From Owenia fusiformis (Eukaryota; Annelida; Polychaeta; Sabellida; Oweniidae): a DNA stretch of 64,000 nt. Shown here in pieces: positions 22,164 through 31,574 of this stretch. The stretch's first letter is position 1. The number at the start of each line of letters is the position of its first letter. The stretch spans positions 24,001 through 88,000 of the forward strand of contig CAIIXF020000335.1 in the NCBI GenBank assembly GCA_903813345.2, written 5' to 3'. Below the pieces are notes generated by a model. That model worked only from the letters and a program-made list of their open reading frames with translations, ran no database searches and was not told where the DNA came from. A program made the translations under genes and the position numbers.

Positions 22164-22736
22164 TTACTTCTTTACTGGTTTCTTTGCTGCAGACTTCTTG
22201 GCAGCGATTTTCTTGGCCGCTGGTTTCTTGGCAGCGGCTTTCTTGGCAGCTGTTTTCTTAGCTACTGGTTTCTTTGCCTCTTTCTTGGGTGTCTTCGCTT
22301 TCTTTACTTTCTTTGGGGACTTTGATGCTGCAGTCTTTGCGGGTTTCTTAGCCGCCTTCTTGGGAGTCTTGACCTTCTTCACTGGCTTTTTGGCTGCAGG
22401 TTTCTTTGCCTTGACTGGCTTTTTGGCTACCTTTGGTTTCTTGGCTGCCTTTGGCTTCTCTCCGAGCTTGAATGAACCAGATGCGCCAGTTCCCTTGCTT
22501 TGCTTGAGAGTGCCTTTCGTCACACCCGCCTTGAGTGCCATCTTCAGATGAGCATTGGTAGATGATTCAGCACCGAGACCGTTAAAGTTGGCGATGATGT
22601 ACTTCAGAATGGCTATTCTGCTGGATCCTGTGCGCTCTTTCAAAGCTCCAATGGCCTGGCTGATCATATCGATGTACTTGGGATGTTCTGCTACCTTGGC
22701 GGCCTTCTTCACTTTAGGAACTGCTGTGGCTGCCAT
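22164..22736 (-). CDS. Histone H1, copy 7 (190 aa)
   Basis: Protein identical to copy 6. It lies in the one shortened (2660-bp) unit; the deletion is in the spacer, well away from the gene. Confidence 0.98.
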   Translation of the reverse strand: MAATAVPKVKKAAKVAEHPKYIDMISQAIGALKERTGSSRIAILKYIIANFNGLGAESSTNAHLKMALKAGVTKGTLKQSKGTGASGSFKLGEKPKAAKKPKVAKKPVKAKKPAAKKPVKKVKTPKKAAKKPAKTAASKSPKKVKKAKTPKKEAKKPVAKKTAAKKAAAKKPAAKKIAAKKSAAKKPVKK

Positions 22737-22926
22737 ACTGATCGATTGTTGATGTTTGCGAGTTGCAGAAAGATGCTTCGAGGTTTATCTCAGCTGTACT
22801 GATTGCGTTATGAGATGTATGGATATCTCGGCTCAATTTATTGATAGCGCGCCGACGTAAGAGAACAAACTTCCGGTTTGATCGGCTCAGCCAGCAAAGA
22901 TACAATGGCGAATTATAACTGTGTTT
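22737..22926 (-). promoter_or_regulatory. H1 promoter region, copy 7
   Basis: H1 box AAACACA at 22920-22926; remaining motifs as in copy 1. Confidence 0.65.
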
Positions 22927-24775
22927 GTTACCATATTTTGGAGCCGTTTTTCAGTGTCTTCTAATGTCGGAGTATAGTCAACAAGACTATGTCATTAAAG
23001 GACATAAAATTCTCTACAAGATGCACCCGCGTCGCCCTCTTGAAAACTCGATCGAAGCCAAGAAAAAATGAGAAAACTATGAAATGTACACGCTAAAATT
23101 CAAAGATTTCGCAATGAAATTGAAATAAATCAATCAACATGAAGACAAAGTTGTTTCTATTTGAGCTATTTTATGAATTAATATATTATGCGTGCTTTAG
23201 AAGCAAACTTCTCTTCGTACAAGGACATTTTGACGATGAAATCGTCGATTGACTTTCCCTAACTAACACAAATTTTTCGAAGGCAGCCATTTTGAGCGGT
23301 TTAGATATCAAGGGAAGAATGTTGTTGCAATGTGATATTTTTTGCCATAAATATCGTTTAAAGTTGTGTTTTCATCATGCAAATGATAAGTAGCTGTTTG
23401 GATACATCATCAAGATATTTCGAAATGATTCTGTCGTACAATCGAGCACAATTTCGTACTTGTTAACAAAACCCGGCATGAAGTTTGTAGTTTAATGGGA
23501 CGGTGACTGAGAGGCTAGGGAACACATCAGTGTTGTAACATTCATTCTGAACGTACCACCTTCATTTGACGGCTATGAGCGGGTTTGGAGCATACGACCT
23601 TGTGCAGCGTGTTATTAAACGTATCATCTATGCAAAAGTAAAAAGGGATTGTGCTTTTAAGTTTTGATTGTGCCAATCAGAATATGGCTTTCAAACTACG
23701 ACCATTGACCTTGTGGAAGGTAACAATGATGATACGCAACCAAAGTCCTTAGATTTACCCATTCATAGCAGCAACGAGATGGCACTTTTGTTCAACTTTT
23801 TATTGAATGCTAAACCGACATTCCAATCGATAATTCTAGCCAGAACTGGCGTGATTTTGCTATACAGTTCATCAATTGCTGGATATTTTATGCATTGATC
23901 GATTAGTTGAAAACCGTTTGCAACTGAATCACGAAACGTAAACTTGTCTCTCACAACGTGGGATGACAACACTTACGTCTGTTCTTCTGATTTTTATATG
24001 TCGTAAAAAGATAAAAACGGAGCGTCACCAGCTGATTGCGCTTCTTAATTGATTGTGCTGAATACGAAATTCGAACAAACTGATTAACTTTATGGCATAT
24101 CCTTCCCCTAACCCAGAATGTTTATTTCATCATTAACATCTCTGGTTGTTCTTGTAGACGTTGTCGTTTTAACAGAGCTATAGTCCCACCAAATCCCGAA
24201 TTATCTAAATAGAACAAAGTTTATATCATAGGCAAAGATCGATAGAAATAATTTTTTAAATAAAGATGGCATGGTAATCGATTTGGGTTTATTTCTAAAT
24301 TATAATACTGGATTCTGCTGGTGCTGCCATCTTTATCTCGGCCCAGAACCTATGGTTTATATGTTAGCTACCTATATACCTTCGCTAGTGTCGTGTGTAT
24401 TCTCATCATTACATTAACATATAGCCCCTCTGTGTTTTGTCAGTAAACACTCTCACCAGTGTGTATTCTCAGCATTTCATTACAACCGTGTGTATTGTCA
24501 GTGTACACTCTCAACACTTCATTACACCTGTGTGGGTTGCCAGCATATACAGTATTCTTTCCAGTGTTCAGTCTAATAGTTACACCACACCCGTTTCTAT
24601 TTTAAGCATGCTCTCTCTTTCTCTCTCCAGTATGTATCCTTCCTGAAATGTTGTGGTCATACATAGGTTTATATAGAAAATGGCTATCTGACATACCGTG
24701 AACGCACAGTTGCACACACTATTATGCACTCGATTAGATATTCATAAACTAATTTCTCTTTTGGAAGTAACTGTT

Positions 24776-24791
24776 GGCCCTGATAAGGGCC
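24776..24791 (-). promoter_or_regulatory. Histone 3' stem-loop, H1 copy 8
   Basis: Perfect GGCCCT/AGGGCC stem; a private change lies just beyond it (AACTGTT instead of AACAGTT, plus strand). Confidence 0.95.
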
Positions 24792-24823
24792 GTTTTGGGG
24801 TACAATAAGCAATACTCGAGGCA

Positions 24824-25396
24824 TTACTTCTTTGCTGGTTTCTTTGCTGCAGACTTCTTGGCAGCGATTTTCTTGGCCGCTGGTTTCTTGGCAGCGGCTT
24901 TCTTGGCAGCTGTTTTCTTAGCTACTGGTTTCTTTGCCTCTTTCTTGGGTGTCTTCGCTTTCTTTACTTTCTTTGGGGACTTTGATGCTGCAGTCTTTGC
25001 GGGTTTCTTAGCCGCCTTCTTGGGAGTCTTGACCTTCTTCACTGGCTTTTTGGCTGCAGGTTTCTTTGCCTTGACTGGCTTTTTGGCTACCTTTGGTTTC
25101 TTGGCTGCCTTTGGCTTCTCTCCGAGCTTGAATGAACCAGATGCGCCAGTTCCCTTGCTTTGCTTGAGAGTGCCTTTCGTCACACCCGCCTTGAGTGCCA
25201 TCTTCAGATGAGCATTGATAGATGATTCAGCACCGAGACCGTTAAAGTTGGCGATGATGTACTTCAGAATGGCTATTCTGCTGGATCCTGTGCGCTCTTT
25301 CAAAGCTCCAATGGCCTGGCTGATCATATCGATGTACTTGGGATGTTCTGCTACCTTGGCGGACTTCTTCACTTTAGGAACTGCTGTGGCTGCCAT
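24824..25396 (-). CDS. Histone H1, copy 8 (190 aa)
   Basis: Protein identical to copy 1 (Ser12, Ile60, Ala188). The LTR element lies 0.73 kb upstream of its ATG, so the gene and its proximal promoter are intact but the distal spacer has been moved 7.9 kb away. Confidence 0.98.
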   Translation of the reverse strand: MAATAVPKVKKSAKVAEHPKYIDMISQAIGALKERTGSSRIAILKYIIANFNGLGAESSINAHLKMALKAGVTKGTLKQSKGTGASGSFKLGEKPKAAKKPKVAKKPVKAKKPAAKKPVKKVKTPKKAAKKPAKTAASKSPKKVKKAKTPKKEAKKPVAKKTAAKKAAAKKPAAKKIAAKKSAAKKPAKK

Positions 25397-25586
25397 ACTG
25401 ATCGATTGTTGATGTTTGCGAGTTGCAGAAAGATGCTTCGAGGTTTATCTCAGCTGTACTGATTGCGTTATGAGATGTATGGATATCTCGGCTCAATTTA
25501 TTGATAGCGCGCCGACGTAAGAGAACAAACTTCCGGTTTGATCGGCTCAGCCAGCAAAGATACAATGGCGAATTATAACTGTGTTT
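25397..25586 (-). promoter_or_regulatory. H1 promoter region, copy 8
   Basis: H1 box AAACACA at 25580-25586, about 540 bp from the LTR insertion. Confidence 0.65.
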
Positions 25587-26773
25587 GTTACCATATTTTG
25601 GAGCCGTTTTTCAGTGTCTTCTAATGTCGGAGTATAGTCAACAAGACTATGTCATTAAAGGACATAAAATTCTCTACAAGATGCACCCGCGTCGCCCTCT
25701 TGAAAACTCGATCGAAGCCAAGAAAAAATGAGAAAACTATGAAATGTACACGCTAAAATTCAAAGATTTCGCAATGAAATTGAAATAAATCAATCAACAT
25801 GAAGACAAAGTTGTTTCTATTTGAGCTATTTTATGAATTAATATATTATGCGTGCTTTAGAAGCAAACTTCTCTTCGTACAAGGACATTTTGACGATGAA
25901 ATCGTCGATTGACTTTCCCTAACTAACACAAATTTTTCGAAGGCAGCCATTTTGAGCGGTTTAGATATCAAGGGAAGAATGTTGTTGCAATGTGATATTT
26001 TTTGCCATAAATATCGTTTAAAGTTGTGTTTTCATCATGCAAATGATAAGTAGCTGTTTGGATACATCATCTTTAAAGATATTTCGAAATGATTCTGTCG
26101 TACAATCGAGCACAATTTCGTACTTGTTGTAGCGACCAGGGGCCCGACATTTGTATTGTATCGCCAGTATGGCAAAGGGACCTGGTCGATATTTTACTTT
26201 ATATTATACTTACGGAAGAAGCTTATGTTTTCACAAATTCCTGGTTAAAATACTTCCGGTTTCCTTTAAAATCTCGTTTCAAATCTCGTGAGACTCGAGA
26301 TTGAAGATCACATGATCATGAGCCCGCGAACATAGTTCGAGGTAGTATATTTGCAACGTGCTGAGGGACGGACGTGCTCCCATCATGGCTTCAACTTCAA
26401 CAGCTGAAACTTGGGTAGGCCTAAATAATTACATTCTTTCATACATTCGGTGGCTTCATAGTTACTTCATTTATTTATGGTCATCTACGTAATGTGAACT
26501 TCATTTAGAAAATCATTGGAATTTCTAGCGTTTGGAGTCTACCATTTCAAATTGCATACAATTTTATAACCCAGTATTTTATTCAATTCATTATACCACG
26601 TTGCAAGTATACTCCCCCTTCTATTTATACTCATATTTCTTAGATAGGAGGTCATTTATAACTTTGAATACATTTTCGGCTGCAGTGTTCAGGTGTTTAG
26701 GCAATGTTTAGTCACTATTGATAAACCATTTTAGGTTTCCAGGTTATATTTCAAGCCTATGTTTTATTATGCC

Positions 26774-26869
26774 TTCTGGCGGGTAATTATGCCTTTTGGC
26801 GGGTAATTATGGTTTTTGGCGGGAAAATACTACCCTTTGGCGGGCAATTACACCTTTTTGGCGGGAAAA
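26774..26869 (+). promoter_or_regulatory. Cluster of five E2F-like motifs in the LTR
   Basis: Five TGGCGGG cores in 96 bp: 26774-26786, 26794-26806, 26813-26827, 26836-26847 and 26855-26869. Two of them are a perfect TTTGGCGGGAA. Reverse-orientation TCCCGCC or CCCCGCC cores follow at 27294-27307, 27347-27359 and 27399-27413. The cluster recurs in the other LTRs at 32220-32315, 47966-48061, 53412-53507 and 58859-58954. E2F/DP sites of this form drive S-phase transcription in animals; function here is inferred. Confidence 0.55.
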
Positions 26870-27737
26870 CTTTACCTGCTTTGTCAATCATGTTTGAGGG
26901 TACAAATCTTTACTGTTTTTATGGACGTATTATTTCAAAAGCTTATGGGTAAAAGCCTTATAATTATTGGGGAGAAATTCCTTGCAGTGAGTTGAGTTGT
27001 GTTTTCGTGGATAAATTCCTTCATTATGGGTACATTTTATAGATAAAACCTCATGTTTTGGTTGGAAATCCTTTCACATTAGACATGGAAATTCACTGTT
27101 TTGGGATGGAAAATTACTCATATTTTTGAAAAGGGAAAACGTTCATCTAACATTTACAATTGTTATTGAGTTAACAGGGATGATAATTTGTCATATTCCT
27201 AAGGTGTTATTGACCACTTTCATCAGCCACGTTTTAAGGTTACTCAATTATTATGACATTTATAATTCTTTGGAAATCTGGGACCATTTCAAGTTCCCGC
27301 CATTTTTGTTAGCCATTTATTGGGTAAAATCTGGGATCATTTCAGGTTCCCGCCATTTTGTTAAGTCATTTTATAAGGGAAATTTTGTAATATTTCAAAT
27401 CCCCGCCATTTTTACTGGCCATCTATTGGATAATTTATTACAACATTTCTCTCGGCCATTTTTACTGGACATCTATTGGGAAAATTAATATCACTCCTTT
27501 ACCACAATTTCTTATTGGACACATTTTGAGAAAACTTTTACTTTTAAGAAACTTCAATATAAATGGTTTAGTTTCTACTCAAACATAACAATTTCTGTAC
27601 ATATTTAGTTCAACATGATCATATCATACTGTAGAACACACATATTTTAAACCGCTATTATCACTAGTGATTATTTTACTTCGTTCATTTCACATGTACT
27701 TATGTTCGTTCATTTCACATGTACTTATGTTCATTCA

Positions 27738-28260
27738 TTAGAGATCATCCATTAAGGATGACATGTACATAGTCCACTTATGATCATCCATTAAGGATGA
27801 CATGTACATAGTCCACTTATGCTTATCCATTAGGAGTAACATGTACTTAGTAATTTTACATTCATCCATTAAGGATGACATGCACTTAGCCCTTTTACAT
27901 TCATCCATTAAGGATGACATGCACTTACCATTTTACACTCATCCATTAAGGATGATAACTACTTAGTCATTTTACAATCATCCTTCAAGGACGAGAAACA
28001 CTTAATCCTAGTCCACTTTTGTTCATCCATTAAGGATGACACGAACTTAGCCCTTTTTATATTCATCCATTAAGGATGACAACTACTTCATTCATTTGTG
28101 TTCATCCATTAGTGATGACAATTACTTGATCTAGTTATTTACATCTATTACGAATTATAACTACTTGATTATGTTATGTAAATCCATAAAGGATATCATT
28201 TCAACTTGGATCCATTCATTTCCATATAAGTTTATCCATAAAGGATGACTTATTTTGTAC
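27738..28260. repeat. ~39-bp hairpin minisatellite in the LTR
   Basis: About twelve copies of a 39-40-bp unit built on TCATCC-ATTAA-GGATGA, a 6-bp inverted repeat with a 5-nt loop, followed by a variable ACATGTACTTAG-like half. Later copies degenerate to ATCCATAAAGGAT. The array recurs at 33185-33707, 48930-49452, 54377-54899 and 59824-60346. Confidence 0.9.
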
Positions 28261-28550
28261 TTTTATTCATTTGGTATGACCATGACTTTTGATACTTGCC
28301 ATTTATAACAGGGACTATTTTTCATCAGGTGGTATCCATAAAGGATAACCACTTGTTTACATCAATAAATACAATTATTGCTAACACCTTTTAATATAAT
28401 AATAATCATGTGAAATAAAATATATTATTTTAACTTTACCTTACTTATTATGTATTTTTATTAATTAGGCATAACACAAGAGGTATTCCTTCCTTTAATA
28501 ACATTTTATTGATCACTCCACTGTTACATATAGGCCAGGGTTGTTACAAT

Positions 28551-28568
28551 TGGTGTCAGATGTGGGAT
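28551..28568 (+). other. Primer-binding site, tRNA-Leu type (insertion 1)
   Basis: TGGTGTCAGATGTGGGAT begins 2 nt after the LTR. It matches the complement of an animal tRNA-Leu(CAG) 3' end except at two positions, judged from remembered tRNA sequence. Confidence 0.7.
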
Positions 28569-28827
28569 AAACAAACGTTTTGTTAAACGTACTTAGTCAT
28601 GTCCACGTTTATTATTATTTAATTGTTAAGACTCTGACTTATATGAGATAACAGTTTATGTGTTCAGTGTTCATTGAAATAATTAGTTGTCTTAGGGTAT
28701 CACTTGCCATGATGTTGACTTTGCTGTGATGCTGCAACAAGATGGGACAAGCCTTATATATTTAATGTAGTTAATATAATATATAATACTCTGACACATT
28801 CAATGTAATATTAACATATATCAAAGC

Positions 28828-29943
28828 ATGTCTAACCAATTTGTGTAAATTTGGTTAACGCAAGATAATTCTACCAAGAGTGACTATGATGTCGACCTTA
28901 CCATACCATCTCAACCGGAGGATACAACCCAATATGCTGGAGACATGGAATTGGCCAACTCCATTTTTGTAGCATATGACGATCCACAACCCGATGGTAT
29001 AGGTGACTTGACGATTGCTTCATGAGTAACCAGGACTGGGCTGACAGGGAGATTTGGTATTTCCCCTGTGACACCAGTCACTTCTTCCTATCCTTTCATT
29101 CAGTGGTACCCTGGTAACCGCCCAAGATTTCAAGAAGGTAGGGAGATGCACAAACATCTCTATACTTACGGGAAATCTATTGGTGGAAATCAGGAGGGAA
29201 CTGATGAACCTTCAGTGGTTCAATCTTTCGGTCCCAATAACCCAGTATGGACTTCATTTATGTCTCAGGCAACTCCGCGTGCAGTAGTGGAAAACACAAC
29301 TGCGAGGAGCTCTGCTAGAGTCAATGAGGAAACAGCTGATTATGGGACTAGATTTTTTTCAGATACTACAATACCTTATGATATGTCTTCGTACCCTAAT
29401 GAACATACCGTCAGGAAATCTGGTGCCAAAGAGAGAAAAATTGTGTAGCCAAGTAGGAAAAAGTCTACCCTTGATTTCACAGCCATAGCGATGGTGCATG
29501 GTCCACAGTCACTGTATAGACCTTATACTCTCCATCTGTTCATCCAACCAGACGAGCTTCAGATACTGAAAAATAACAGATGTTCACATAGAAGTGAAGT
29601 GCCAGTACCCTTCAAAATGGCGTCCTTACGATGGGACTCATAGTTTAAATGCCTTTTCAACTCAGTTTAGTCTCGTGGTCCGTAGTAAATGGTTGGACCA
29701 GTGATGAGGCAGCTGTTGAATTGGCTAGATACACTTGCCGAGTCCAAGCCACAGGAGTCTCTTAAAACACAACACAAGTCAAATAATAACAAAGAATGTA
29801 TTATCTGCAAATCCAAGTCTCATTTTAAAGCAAAATGTGAGAAGAGACACCCTGGTTCTTGGATAGTTGTTTGTTTTCTCTGTGGAAAAAAGAAAGTACA
29901 TTATATACCAGAGTGCCCTACAGCTATTGATTCAGAAAACTAA
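28828..29943 (+). pseudogene. gag-like relic with zinc knuckles (insertion 1)
   Basis: One reading frame starting at an ATG (28828) is broken by stops at 28846, 29023, 29446, 29641, 29668, 29683 and 29686 but shows no frameshift up to its last stop, whose codon starts at 29941. The part from 29689 encodes two CCHC-type knuckles, C-x2-C-x4-H-x4-C and C-x2-C-x5-H-x4-C, typical of retroelement Gag nucleocapsid. The upstream segments have no motif I recognise. Identical stops occur in all three interior copies, so the decay precedes their duplication. Whether stop readthrough or splicing ever yields a product is unknown; I treat it as dead. Confidence 0.72.
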
Positions 29944-30037
29944 CAGGTGCTGATGCGCAGGGTCCAGAATCAGCGGAACTACTTGAGGGGCCCACTTTAA
30001 GCACTTACCACAGACTTTGTGTATAACCTGAATTTGA

Positions 30038-30166
30038 TTATGGGTTGTTTATACTGCTTTAGTGGACACTGGTTCCCAGATAAGCATCATATCTGAGGAA
30101 ACTGCTAAGAGGATCGGAACCTCTGTCCATAAACACCCCACTAGGGAAACAATGCTATACACTTAG
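30038..30166 (+). pseudogene. Aspartic protease relic (insertion 1)
   Basis: A short open segment contains the V-D-T-G-S-Q active-site motif followed by I-S-I-I-S and a typical hydrophobic continuation, then stops at 30164. It is in a different frame from the gag relic and lacks the rest of a protease domain. Together they place gag and protease in the usual order of an LTR element. Confidence 0.72.
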
Positions 30167-30540
30167 CCGATGGAACAAAGTCCTTCGAACTTTAGGGAAC
30201 ACTGTGTGTCAAAAATAATTTTTACTTTAGAGGGAGACACATTTGGAATGCCTACTGGAAAGGAGTTACAGCCAAACTGCAGGCAGATTGGTGGTAAAGG
30301 AGACCGTGCGGATTACACCTAGGTGCTGATTCCCACCTTAATCATTCTACAAATTTCGGGAGCACCATGCTTGTTAAGCCTTAAGAGTAGCTAACTTGGG
30401 GCTACAGTCAGTCATGATGGATACAACGATCCCGTTACATTGGGAGAATGATATCAAAAAACACTCTCCCAACCCTTGAAGCAGACATCCAGATGGTTCT
30501 AGGTCAAGATTGGACTAACATGGGACATAGTCCTGGTCTG

Positions 30541-30924
30541 GTCAGTGATGGGAGCGGACAGTTGTTTGACCTTACTATATGGGACCGTAGGTCACTCACA
30601 AGAGGAATGCTCAGATGGAAAAGCCTTAAGGATGAACAGATCACTCTCTACTGTTGTTAGAGGACATAAGGTCTTGGATATGTCAGTGATGGGAGCGGAC
30701 AGTTGTTTGACCTTACTATATGGGACCGTAGGTCACTCACAAGAGGAATGCTCAGATGGAAATAGGAGCGAGACAGTTGTTTGACCTTGCCACTTTGGGA
30801 CCGCAGGTCACTCATAGAACTGTGCTCAGATGGAAAAGCCTCGAGCATGATGGGAGCAAGACAGTTGTTTGACCTTGCCACTTTGGGACCGCAGGTCACT
30901 CATAGAACTGTGCTCAGATGGAAA
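30541..30924. repeat. Tandem direct repeats in element interior (insertion 1)
   Basis: Four copies of an ~80-bp segment (GACAGTTGTTTGACCTT...GTCACTCA...CTCAGATGGAAA). They come as two pairs: an ACTATATGGGACCG type from 30541 and 30684, and a GCCACTTTGGGACCG type from about 30764 and 30850. Confidence 0.88.
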
Positions 30925-31279
30925 ACCCTTGAGGAATCCCACTTTAGAGAGGATCAACTGACCACCTTTACCGTACCATTAATTTTGACTCCATTGTTTC
31001 TATAGACTATTATGATGTATTCTTGGACAAGTGGATTGGCAGCTGAAGAGACCTATTGGAGCCATATACTGTATCAACAGATTCCTAGGATTGTGTGATG
31101 GAGCAACGGATGCCTAAAGAAGAGGAGGAGCTGCTGCTGGAGATGTTCCTACTATTGATGACAAACGGACGCCAGAGATTCGCAGAAGAGGACATGTATC
31201 AGGTTGTGATGTACATTTATGCAAATTCTTTATTTACAGGGCTATTATTTCTTGGAAGACTTCACTATTGTTATTTAAA

Positions 31280-31402
31280 CCTCAGTGTGTTGAGGAACAA
31301 TAGTATTACGGATACAGATCTTACTAATAACCTCAGTGTGTTGAGGATAATTATAATACATGCAGAATTAACTAATTGTAATAAAACCTCAGTGTGTTGA
31401 GG
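31280..31402. repeat. Three spaced hairpins CCTCA-GTGTGT-TGAGG (insertion 1)
   Basis: Identical 16-bp inverted repeats at 31280-31295, 31331-31346 and 31387-31402, spaced 51 and 56 bp, 0.2-0.3 kb before the 3' LTR. Confidence 0.88.
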
Positions 31403-31564
31403 ATTATTAATTATCATGGATGCCAATATGCTGAAACTCTACTTGTGGTAAGAAACATTGTAACATTGACATGAATATTATTGAACATTGAATATTGTTT
31501 AACATTGAATATTATGCATATATTTATATTATATATGGTAAGTCTGGGTCAGACTTCATTTTTT

Positions 31565-31574
31565 AGGGGAGTAA
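31565..31574 (+). other. Purine-rich tract before 3' LTR (insertion 1)
   Basis: AGGGGAGTAA directly precedes the TG of the 3' LTR, following a T run. It is the expected plus-strand primer position. Confidence 0.6.

Larger units (their letters stand above)
21846..24505. repeat. H1 repeat unit 7 (2660 bp)
   Basis: Same plan with a 4-bp deletion (CATCATCAAGAT instead of CATCATCTTTAAAGAT) near 23410, plus GTTATTAAAC near 23613, GATCGATTAG near 23897 and AACAGAGCTA near 24172. Confidence 0.95.
5862..26127. repeat. H1 tandem array, block 1 (units 1-8)
   Basis: Head-to-tail units of 2664 bp (unit 7 is 2660). Every unit has the same plan in plus-strand order: 3' flank with histone stem-loop, H1 gene (minus strand), H1 promoter, then ~1.5 kb of spacer. 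The units differ at only a few positions, which points to recent homogenisation by unequal exchange or gene conversion. The left end is broken by the Gmr1-like element and the right end by the LTR insertion at 26128. Confidence 0.97.
24506..26127. repeat. H1 repeat unit 8, left part (split by LTR element)
   Basis: Same plan up to the spacer palindrome TTGTTAACAA, where the LTR element is inserted after TTGT (26124-26127). The unit resumes at 33996. Private variants are TTCAGTCTAAT near 24567, CATGCTCTCTC near 24608 and AACTGTTGGCC near 24770. Confidence 0.95.
26128..28548 (+). repeat. 5' LTR of insertion 1 (2421 bp)
   Basis: Starts TGTAGC and ends GTTACA. It contains an ETS-like ACTTCCGGTTT near 26252 (same 11-mer as in the H1 promoter), an E2F-like cluster (26774-26869), inverted E2F-like sites (27294-27413) and a hairpin minisatellite (27738-28260). 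Fragmentary frames inside it do not resemble known proteins. Confidence 0.93.

Noticed and set aside
26128-27488. 71- and 120-codon frames in the LTR
   Set aside because: They have no recognisable domain, and the longer one depends on a single-base difference in a T run that is absent from the 3' LTRs.
27738-27920. Repetitive minus-strand frame with 13-residue repeats (MSSLMDE-like)
   Set aside because: It is a by-product of the 39-bp minisatellite, whose period is a multiple of three.
27738-28260. CRISPR-like look of regular short palindromic repeats
   Set aside because: The setting is eukaryotic, the units vary and grade into each other, the spacers are not unique, and the array is copied in every LTR.
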